Shown: in pieces, positions 1 through 5,768 of the stretch
Numbering within the stretch: position 1 is the first letter of the stretch
Layout: every line of letters starts with the position of its first letter
Source: Polyangia bacterium
GTDB taxonomy: Bacteria; Myxococcota_A; Polyangia; Polyangiales; Polyangiaceae
Direction of reading: 5' to 3'
Length of the DNA: 24,140 bases
Assembly (NCBI GenBank): GCA_030433055.1
Contig: JAUILJ010000013.1
Coordinates: 1 to 24,140, forward strand
The notes under the pieces: model-generated
Databases searched by the model: none
What the model was told of the DNA's origin: nothing
Seen by the model: the letters and a program-made list of their open reading frames with translations, nothing else
Made by a program: the position numbers and the translations under genes

Positions 1-72
1 GCCTCCCGCCGAGCAGCCCACACACAGCGCCAGCCCCGCGACCCCAAACACCGCTCCAGTTCGCCCAGCCAT
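1..72 (-). CDS. Putative lipoprotein, N-terminal fragment (runs off window)
   Basis: Read leftward from an ATG at 70-72, 24 codons remain open to the window edge. They encode a basic start (MAGR), a hydrophobic core (VFGVAGLAL) and a Cys in the context CVGC-SAGG, which looks like a signal peptidase II lipobox followed by the small residues usual after a lipidated Cys. The product would therefore be an exported lipoprotein, but its function cannot be told. No strong Shine-Dalgarno sequence precedes the ATG, and a 5-bp-stem hairpin (190-204) lies between this start and the previous same-strand gene. The N-terminal pattern is seen directly; calling it a gene is an inference from a short stretch. 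Confidence 0.5.
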   Translation of the reverse strand, partial: MAGRTGAVFGVAGLALCVGCSAGG

Positions 73-189
73 GGCCAAGAATAGAGCCGGGCCGGCGGGC
101 CGGTCTACTCACTTGGCGCGCCAGAGCCCTGTTTTCTTGGGGGTGAGGTGCAACGTTCCTGTGTCCCTAGATACTTTAGGCTTCAAAGG

Positions 190-204
190 TCCGGAGCAGC
201 CGGA
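190..204 (-). terminator. Small hairpin after the SPOR-like gene, weak terminator candidate
   Basis: TCCGG and CCGGA form a perfect 5-bp stem around a 5-nt loop, 16 nt after the stop of the 221-406 gene on the minus strand, followed by a short CCTTTG. The stem is short and there is no real U-tract, so this is only a candidate. Confidence 0.2.
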
Positions 205-220
205 GGCGCACCACGCCCGG

Positions 221-406
221 TCAGGCAGCACCTGGCGCGAGCCGCGCGCCACGCGTGACGAAGTAGAGCTGCTTGTGGCCGCGACGCTCGAACGCCTCGA
301 CCACCGCTTGTGCCTCTTGCTCCGTTGCATAGCGCCCAAGCTCGAAGCGGTTGCCGTTGTCGTCCTGACGCAGGACCACCCACTCCTTCGGCGCTTCTTG
401 AGTCAC
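221..406 (-). CDS. Small conserved SPOR-like protein, 61 aa
   Basis: The 61-residue protein starts at GTG (404-406). It contains WVVLRQDDNGNRFELGRY, then TEQEAQAVVEAFERRGHKQLYFV. This layout (a strand, a short turn, an amphipathic helix with EAxxVVxxFExRGHKQ, a last strand) matches small soluble proteins often annotated as SPOR-domain-like, which occur in many high-GC bacteria. That assignment rests on recognition of the pattern, and no biochemical role is known to me. No signal peptide or membrane segment is present, so it is probably cytosolic. The start lies only 4 nt after the stop of the upstream LysR gene, suggesting co-transcription and perhaps translational coupling. The last residues (GARLAPGAA) are probably a disordered tail. 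Confidence 0.75.
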   Translation of the reverse strand: MTQEAPKEWVVLRQDDNGNRFELGRYATEQEAQAVVEAFERRGHKQLYFVTRGARLAPGAA

Positions 407-410
407 GGCG

Positions 411-1352
411 CTAGGCTAGCATCGAGGCCTGGCCACCGCCTCGCAGATCCAGGTTCGCTTCTCGGAGGAAGGCCTGGAGCCGCGGCGCCGCGAAGTCGAT
501 GAACGCGCGCAGCTTGGGCGCGAGGAACGGGCTCTGGGGGTAAACCAAGTGCACGGGAACCGGAGCTGGCGCGAAGCAGTCGAGGAGGGTCACCACGCGC
601 CTTGAACGCAGCTGTCGAGCGACCTGGTAGGACAGCGCCACGCTGATGCCGTGCCCCGCCTCCACCGCGTGGATCGCTGCCAGGGAGTCGTCGACTTCCA
701 TCCGCGGGATCAGGCTCAGGCTCTTTGATTTGCCCCCGTCGAGGTAGCGGTACTCCGCGTTGGGCATCAGCCCCGTGACGCCGATGAAGGTGTGATCTCG
801 CAGATCCTGAGGCGCGCGCGGGGTGCCGCGGCGCTTCAAGTACCTGGGACTCGCGATCAGCACTCGGCGCACCTCCCCGAGGCGGCGGGCGATCAGCGTC
901 GAGTCGGGGAGCGGCGCGATGCGCACCGCGAGATCGATCCCCTCGGCTACCAGATCCGTCACTCGATCGACGAGCATCACCCGAGCGCTCACCCGGGGAT
1001 GCGCCGCGAGGAAGTCGCACACGATCGGCGTCAACGCGGCGCGTCCGAAGGTCATGGACGCGCTCACCGTCAGCCGCCCGCGGGGTTCGGCGCCTTCGCC
1101 CACCGCCTCACGCTCGGCTTGCTCTATTTCCTCCAGGATCCGCCTGGAGCTCTCGAGAAAGCGCGCTCCCACTTCGGTCAGGCTGACCCGCCGGGTGGTG
1201 CGCTGAAAGACCCTCGCTCCCAAGCGCTCCTCCAGCGCGGCCACCGCCCGCGTCACTGCAGGCGGCGAGAGCCGCAGCCGCTTGCCGGCCTTGGCGAAGC
1301 CCCCGCTCTCGGCGACGGCCACGAACACTTGAAGCTCATGCAGGCGGTCCAC
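411..1352 (-). CDS. LysR-family transcriptional regulator
   Basis: A 313-residue protein of normal LysR length. Residues about 5-64 form the winged helix-turn-helix (LHELQVFVAVAESGGFAKAGKRL, then SPPAVTRAVAALEERLG and RTTRRVSLTEVG). Residues about 90-295 match the type-2 periplasmic-binding-like effector domain, with GRLTVSASMTFGR at its start and the DLAVRIAPLPDSTLIARRL stretch typical of the CrgA/AaeR-like group. It starts at GTG (1350-1352); no other in-frame start fits the family. It is divergent from the carboxymuconolactone decarboxylase gene at 1484. A pair of overlapping dyads begins 2 nt upstream of its start, the arrangement expected for autorepression plus activation of the divergent gene. 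The inducer is unknown. No good Shine-Dalgarno is visible, so the transcript may be leaderless or weakly translated. Confidence 0.93.
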   Translation of the reverse strand: MDRLHELQVFVAVAESGGFAKAGKRLRLSPPAVTRAVAALEERLGARVFQRTTRRVSLTEVGARFLESSRRILEEIEQAEREAVGEGAEPRGRLTVSASMTFGRAALTPIVCDFLAAHPRVSARVMLVDRVTDLVAEGIDLAVRIAPLPDSTLIARRLGEVRRVLIASPRYLKRRGTPRAPQDLRDHTFIGVTGLMPNAEYRYLDGGKSKSLSLIPRMEVDDSLAAIHAVEAGHGISVALSYQVARQLRSRRVVTLLDCFAPAPVPVHLVYPQSPFLAPKLRAFIDFAAPRLQAFLREANLDLRGGGQASMLA

Positions 1353-1353
1353 A

Positions 1354-1383
1354 ATTATTTCATATAGCGGAATAATCTATTCC
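1354..1383. promoter_or_regulatory. Probable LysR operator: two overlapping dyads
   Basis: ATTATT and AATAAT flank 11 nt (1354-1376), which is the T-N11-A geometry of LysR boxes. Overlapping this, GGAATA-ATC-TATTCC (1369-1383) is a perfect 6-bp dyad with a 3-nt spacer. The AT-rich stretch stands out in very GC-rich DNA and lies between two divergent genes, directly upstream of the regulator's GTG. Right after it, TCCTC-AA-GAGGA (1381-1392) is another small inverted repeat. The dyads are seen in the sequence; binding by the adjacent LysR protein is inferred. Confidence 0.6.
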
Positions 1384-1483
1384 TCAAGAGGAGGATTCTT
1401 TCGCAGCGCCGGCCACCGCATACCAAGGGGGTCAACGGCGGCTGAGTTCCAGCGAGCCCACCGCCCAACCAAGGAGAATCCTC

Positions 1484-2029
1484 ATGGCCCGAATCACTGT
1501 CGTAGATCCCAAGACCGCAAACCCCGAGACCAAGGAGCTGCTCGAGGGCGTGCAGCAAGCGCTGGGTGCGACGCCCAATTTCATCCGGGTGCTCGCCAAC
1601 TCGCCCAGCGCCCTGCGCGCGTTCCTCGGCTTGCATGGCATCGCCACCAGCGGCTCCCTCGATGCGCAGACTCGCGAGCGCATCGCTCTCGCCGTCGCGG
1701 AGCAGAATGGGTGCCAGTACTGCGTGTCGGCGCACACAGCGATCGGGCGACGCGCGGGGCTCGACAACGCCGAGATGCTGAAGAATCGCCTCGGTCAGTC
1801 GACGGACGACAAGGCCGAAGCCGCAATTCAGCTCGCGAAGTCCCTGGTGGAGAACGTGGGCGAGGTGAGCGACAGCGAGCTCGAAGCCGCGCGCCGCGCA
1901 GGGCACAACGACGCGGAGATCATCGAGATCATCACCCACGTCGCGCTCAACGTGTTCACCAACTTGCTCGCCAAGGCGACGCACATCGACATCGATTTCC
2001 CCAAGGTAACACTCGGCGCCGCCGCTTGA
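1484..2029 (+). CDS. Carboxymuconolactone decarboxylase family protein (AhpD-like)
   Basis: A 181-residue protein with the AhpD/CMD core. E73, C77, C80 and H84 in EQNGCQYCVSAH give the E-x3-C-x2-C-x3-H pattern of AhpD-type proteins, in which the CxxC pair does thiol-disulfide chemistry and the Glu/His relay protons. That redox role is more likely than true decarboxylation. LGATPNFIRVLANSP at 27-41 is also typical of the alkylhydroperoxidase-like branch. The start is clear: AAGGAG sits 7 nt before ATG 1484. It is divergent from a LysR gene, its probable regulator, and is followed after 116 nt by a PNPOx-like gene, so the pair may handle an oxidant or reactive electrophile. The substrate is unknown. 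No signal peptide is seen; the protein is cytosolic. Confidence 0.92.
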   Translation: MARITVVDPKTANPETKELLEGVQQALGATPNFIRVLANSPSALRAFLGLHGIATSGSLDAQTRERIALAVAEQNGCQYCVSAHTAIGRRAGLDNAEMLKNRLGQSTDDKAEAAIQLAKSLVENVGEVSDSELEAARRAGHNDAEIIEIITHVALNVFTNLLAKATHIDIDFPKVTLGAAA

Positions 2030-2061
2030 AGAGCCCCACGACGACGAGACCCTCACCCCCA

Positions 2062-2111
2062 AACCCCCTCCACCCCGCTGATCCTGAGGCGCACTCAGGG
2101 GTGGGGGGGGG
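2062..2111 (+). repeat. Imperfect GC-rich inverted repeat with 9-G run, intergenic
   Basis: A perfect CCTGAG-(5 nt)-CTCAGG stem (2083-2099) lies inside a larger imperfect pairing of a C-rich left flank (2062-2076) with a G-rich right flank (2098-2111). The right flank includes nine consecutive G (2103-2111). It fills most of the gap between the CMD and PNPOx-like genes. It could be an attenuator or RNA-processing site, or a copy of a genomic intergenic repeat; the sequence alone does not decide. The G-run is also a possible base-calling weak point. Confidence 0.4.
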
Positions 2112-2145
2112 AGACGCGCCGTTCGCAACCCACAAGGAGCTGACC

Positions 2146-2205
2146 ATGTGACACCGCTTCGCAGAGATCGCCTTCACCGATCGCGTCAGGACCCTGCAAG
2201 AGCAG
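2146..2205 (+). other. Stop-interrupted N-terminal segment of the PNPOx-like gene
   Basis: AAGGAG (2134-2139) stands 6 nt before ATG 2146, an excellent ribosome site, but codon 2 is TGA (2149-2151). The same frame then reads HRFAEIAFTDRVRTLQEQ straight into the downstream coding region. From memory of the family, M-x-HRFAEIAFT is the usual N-terminus of these pyridoxamine-phosphate-oxidase-like proteins. So the conserved start appears to be present but cut at the second codon. It may be a recent nonsense change, a sequencing error, or a minimal start-stop element forcing reinitiation downstream. Confidence 0.7.
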
Positions 2206-2763
2206 ATGGGCAGCCGCAAGAGCTACGCTCGCCTCGAGGCGCCCGACCAGCCTTCGAACTACGTGCTCGGCGAGCTGGAGACCGAGTTCATTTCCGCACG
2301 AGATAGCCTCTACATGGCCAGCGTGTCGGAGACGGGTTGGCCGTACCTCCAGCATCGCGGAGGCCCAGCTGGCTTCGTCAAGATCCTGGACGACCACACC
2401 CTGGGCTTCGCTGACTTCCGCGGCAACCGTCAGTACGTGAGCCTGGGCAACCTGAGCGGTGACGCCCGCGTGGCGCTGTTCTTCATGGACTACGCCCAGC
2501 GCGTCCGGCTGAAGGTGCTCGGCCACGCGCGGGTGGTTCTCCCCAAGGAGACGCAGCTGATGCAACGGCTGGAGCTACCCAACTACCGGGCGAGAGTGGA
2601 GCACGGCCTGGTGATCGAGGTCGCCGCGTTCGACTGGAACTGCCCTCAACACATCACCGAGCGCTTCACGCTGGCCGAGGTGGAGGCGCTGGTGAAGCCG
2701 CTGCGGCAACGCGTAGAAGAGCTGGAGGGGCAGCGGGAGCCAAACCTCCATCGCCAACCTTAG
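2206..2763 (+). CDS. Pyridoxamine 5'-phosphate oxidase-like flavin-binding protein
   Basis: The open frame from ATG 2206 encodes 185 residues. The split-barrel FMN-binding fold is recognisable from RDSLYMASVSETGWPYLQHRGG (about 30-51), GFADFRGNRQYVSLGNL (about 68-84), DARVALFFMDY and RVRLKVLGHARVV. Near the C-terminus, FDWNCPQHITERF is characteristic of this subfamily, which includes proteins annotated as PNPOx-like, of uncertain reaction. A reductase or FMN/F420-type redox function is plausible; real pyridoxine biosynthesis is unlikely. The natural start is probably at 2146, giving about 205 residues, but a TGA occupies codon 2. ATG 2206 has only a weak upstream AAGAG. The missing 20 residues are conserved, so function may be reduced if translation begins here. 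It follows the CMD gene and probably shares its promoter. Confidence 0.88.
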   Translation: MGSRKSYARLEAPDQPSNYVLGELETEFISARDSLYMASVSETGWPYLQHRGGPAGFVKILDDHTLGFADFRGNRQYVSLGNLSGDARVALFFMDYAQRVRLKVLGHARVVLPKETQLMQRLELPNYRARVEHGLVIEVAAFDWNCPQHITERFTLAEVEALVKPLRQRVEELEGQREPNLHRQP

Positions 2764-2907
2764 CCGCGGCCTGCCGAAAGCACATCGAGCGTCGCGCACG
2801 CCCCGTCGTGGCTGGGCATAACAGGTCGAAGCCGATCCTTGCCCAGGAACGGCCGGTCTCCAGCACGCGAACTCGCACCCGACGCCGTACGTGCTAAGCG
2901 GGGCAGA

Positions 2908-4797
2908 ATGCTTCGGTTCGGCTTCTTGTGCTCGGTGCTGGCTCTGGTGGGTGGTTGCTCGGACACCACGGTGATTCCGCCCCTGTCCAGCGGTGGCGCT
3001 GGGGGCAGCTCCGGGGGCAATAGTGGAACATCGGGCGCAGGGGGAGTCGGTGGCACAGGCGGAACCGGGGGTACCTCGAGCATGGGAGGCACCTCCACCG
3101 GTGGGAGTGGGCTTGGGGGCTCCGGGGGAACAGCAGGCGTCGGGGGAACAGCGGGTGCGATGAGCATCGGTGGGAGCGGTGGAGGCACGGCCGGGCCAGC
3201 GCTGACGCTCGGTGACGCGACCTGCTACGGCGACCCGATCTCCCTGACGCCTCAGGTGTCCGGGGGCACTGCGCCCTTCGCCTACTCTCTGACAGGGAAC
3301 TGCGACGCGACGCTTGATGTATCCGGGCGGATTCAGTTCACGATGTGCCCCAGCGTGACATCCACCTGCTCCCTCACCTTGACCGTCACCGACGATGCGG
3401 GCGCGAAGGCCTCAGCGTCGGCTACCGTCACGGGTGCTCTCAAACGCTTCTACGTGCGCTCGGACGGAGATCCCAATGCCGACGGCGAGAGCTGGGGCAC
3501 CGCCGTGGACTCACCCAAGGTCGCCATGGACCGCGTTCTCGGCCATGGTTCGGGCCAAGTCTGGGTCGCCGCGGGGACGTACGTTGCCCTCGCAGACAAG
3601 CAGCCAGTGCTGACCATGCTCGACGGCGTACCGGTGATCGGAGGCTTTTCTGGAAACGAAGAGCACGCTACGGATCGAGCGAACAGCGGCAACGAGACCA
3701 TCCTCTCCGGCGACCGCGGCCCCAGCGGAGCAAGCCCGGAAGACAGCGAGACGGTGGTGGTCGCGGCGTCGTCTACTCGCCTGGAACGCTTCACATTAAC
3801 ACACGGAAACAACACCGGCTCGGGCAGGGACTTCGGCGGTGCAGGGCTTCTCGGCGACGGAGTGGATCGGTTCATGCTGAAAGACTCACGAGTCGTCGGC
3901 AACACCGCGTTGGGCTGGGGCGGCGGTGCGCGATTCGATACCGCCACCCACGTCGAGGTCTTGGACTGCGTGTTCGAAAGCAACTCGGCGGATCGAGGCG
4001 GCGCGGTGCTGTTCGAGGCCGCCGATTCGACCGTCACGCGAGTGACCTTTCATGGCAACCAAGCCACCCAGGGCGGCGCCATCTATTCCCAGAATGCTGC
4101 CAGCACTGACTTCGCCGAATGTCGCTTCGAGAAGAACTCAGCGACGTATGGGGCAGGAATCACCTTCGTGGGTGGCAGCGCATTCTCGCTATCCAAAGCC
4201 ACGTTCAGTGAGAACACCGGTGGGAGGGGCTCGGCGCTGTTCATCAATGGCGCAACGGGAAGCATTCGCTCGTCGAGCTTCGCCGGCAACTCGGGGACCG
4301 ACGTGGGAACGGTGGCGGCTGAGGGCGTGTCCGACGTAGTGGTGATCAATAGCGACTTTCAGTCCAACAAAGCCCTCGGGGGGGGAGCTGGGCTGAGTTG
4401 CGCGACCGCGACGCTGCGACTCGTCAACGTGACACTGACAGGCAACGAGCAGGTGGCTCTCCTCACCCAGAACCCGGCTGCGAGCATCACCCTCGTCAAC
4501 TCAATTCTCTGGGGAAACCCGAAGGGGGAGCACACAGGCACTGGCACCCTGAGCGCCACTCATTCGTGCTTTCAGACCAGCCTGAGTTCTGACACAACGA
4601 ACACGATCCTCTCGGCGTCACCCTTCGATGCTCTCGGGAGCACAGGTGAGCTGCTGTTGAGCACCAGCTCGCCATGCAAGGACATCGGTTCAAATTCGGA
4701 CGCGAGCGCCGCATTTTCATGGCAGACGCTGACCACACAAGCGAACCGACAGGTCGACGCGACGCCGGTAGACGCAGGCAGACACTACGCGCCTTAG
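2908..4797 (+). CDS. Secreted lipoprotein with Gly/Ser linker and right-handed beta-helix
   Basis: The start was placed at ATG 2908, because MLRFGFLCSVLALVGGC is a clean lipoprotein signal with Cys at 17; an upstream in-frame ATG at 2839 would bury it. The mature protein (629 residues in total) has a Gly/Ser/Thr linker at about 27-96 (repeats such as GGTGGTGG), then a short Ig-like or PKD-like stretch (about 98-175). A pectate-lyase-like fold follows, opening with FYVRSDGDPNADGESWGTA and QVWVAAGTY. From about 290 to 560 there are repeated coils with N-S-A-x-x-G-G-A patterns (SNSADRGGAV, NQATQGGAI, KNSATYGAG), as in polymorphic outer-membrane or choice-of-anchor Q proteins. It is probably displayed on the cell surface; the ligand or substrate is unknown. 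No catalytic residues can be assigned. The gene stands alone, convergent with the next one. Confidence 0.88.
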   Translation: MLRFGFLCSVLALVGGCSDTTVIPPLSSGGAGGSSGGNSGTSGAGGVGGTGGTGGTSSMGGTSTGGSGLGGSGGTAGVGGTAGAMSIGGSGGGTAGPALTLGDATCYGDPISLTPQVSGGTAPFAYSLTGNCDATLDVSGRIQFTMCPSVTSTCSLTLTVTDDAGAKASASATVTGALKRFYVRSDGDPNADGESWGTAVDSPKVAMDRVLGHGSGQVWVAAGTYVALADKQPVLTMLDGVPVIGGFSGNEEHATDRANSGNETILSGDRGPSGASPEDSETVVVAASSTRLERFTLTHGNNTGSGRDFGGAGLLGDGVDRFMLKDSRVVGNTALGWGGGARFDTATHVEVLDCVFESNSADRGGAVLFEAADSTVTRVTFHGNQATQGGAIYSQNAASTDFAECRFEKNSATYGAGITFVGGSAFSLSKATFSENTGGRGSALFINGATGSIRSSSFAGNSGTDVGTVAAEGVSDVVVINSDFQSNKALGGGAGLSCATATLRLVNVTLTGNEQVALLTQNPAASITLVNSILWGNPKGEHTGTGTLSATHSCFQTSLSSDTTNTILSASPFDALGSTGELLLSTSSPCKDIGSNSDASAAFSWQTLTTQANRQVDATPVDAGRHYAP

Positions 4798-4841
4798 TTC
4801 CGTAGGGCAGCGTTTGCCTCAGCCGGAGCGGCCCGATTCAC

Positions 4842-5582
4842 CTAGCCAAGCAGCTGGTTCAGTTCCTTGCCGATGCGGTAGGCGTCCCCGGGCCAACGCG
4901 CCGAGAGGTAGTTGGCGTCCCTCACGACCAGCGTCCCTCGCTCGTCGTCTCGGGTGCCGCGGCGGGTCAGGTTGAAGGCCCCTCGCTCGAACTGGGACGC
5001 TGAACGCAGGCTCTGCTTGACCTCGTCCTCCACGTACGCTGGGTAGGTGCGATAGTACCTCCCAAGTTTCCACGAGGTAATATAGTAGGCGACGCGCTCC
5101 ATGTACTTGGGCAGACAGGTGGTGCGGCGCTCGTAGAGCACGGACTTTCCCCCGGCGCCGCGGCTACGCGCGAGCACCAACACCCCGTGACAGATTGCGG
5201 CGACCGGTCGCTCGCTCCGCCAGTAGTCAGCACAGAAGCGCTGGAGCGTCGGGCTGCCCAGGTACTGGCGCATGCCCGGAGCGTGCCCCCCAGCGAGGAA
5301 CAGCGCGTCGTAGTCCTCCGCCGCGAGCTCACCCCAGCGCTTGGGCGCTCGAAACGCCGCGGCCTGCTCGAGCGCGCGATAGAACTCGATCGGCTCGCGT
5401 TCGGCGCCGAGCTGCCCGAACAACACGCCTGACAGCAGCAACGGATCCGCCGCTGGCTGTTGCCCGCCTTCGGTCGCGAACACCACTTCGTGCCCGGCTT
5501 CGCTCAAGAGCTTCCAGGGCACGGCGACCTCGGTGACATCGAAGTCGTGATCCGGGAGAGGAAAGAGTATCCGCTTCGGCAT
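4842..5582 (-). CDS. DJ-1/PfpI family protein (type 1 glutamine amidotransferase-like)
   Basis: ATG 5580-5582 gives 246 residues starting MPKRILFPLPDHDFD; further upstream extension would only run antisense through the antiporter gene. The DJ-1/PfpI fold is shown by LFLAGGHAPGMRQYLG (95-109) and the nucleophile elbow AAICHGV with C131-H132. E18 (VTEVAVPW) matches the position of the conserved acidic residue that supports the reactive Cys in DJ-1. Relatives act as proteases, glyoxalases/deglycases or chaperones; which applies here cannot be told. The later stretch TTCLPKYMERVAYY and KLGRYYRTYPAYVEDEV is characteristic of a bacterial subgroup of about 230-250 residues. The gene is divergent from the antiporter operon (186-nt gap) and convergent with the beta-helix lipoprotein. 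Confidence 0.92.
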   Translation of the reverse strand: MPKRILFPLPDHDFDVTEVAVPWKLLSEAGHEVVFATEGGQQPAADPLLLSGVLFGQLGAEREPIEFYRALEQAAAFRAPKRWGELAAEDYDALFLAGGHAPGMRQYLGSPTLQRFCADYWRSERPVAAICHGVLVLARSRGAGGKSVLYERRTTCLPKYMERVAYYITSWKLGRYYRTYPAYVEDEVKQSLRSASQFERGAFNLTRRGTRDDERGTLVVRDANYLSARWPGDAYRIGKELNQLLG

Positions 5583-5768
5583 TGCGGATCTGCGTATAGC
5601 AAAACCCCAAGCTTGCGCCGGGTTGAAGGCGCGCGGCGAGGATTGCGCGAAACGCTGCTGCTCAGCCGACCGACGTGCTCCCTGCGCTGGTACAGCGTTC
5701 GCATGACGAAGCGGGGGATCGGCGTGGCCGCGATGGGCGTGCGGCGTGCTCGCTCGGCCGAAGGCTTC

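Noticed and set aside
2146..2151. TGA as selenocysteine or other recoding
   Set aside because: No selenocysteine insertion hairpin could be identified just after it, and residue 2 is not a functional position in this family.
2760..3188. Proline-rich minus-strand reading frame
   Set aside because: It is the complement of the Gly/Ser/Thr linker of the lipoprotein; Gly codons read backwards give Pro.
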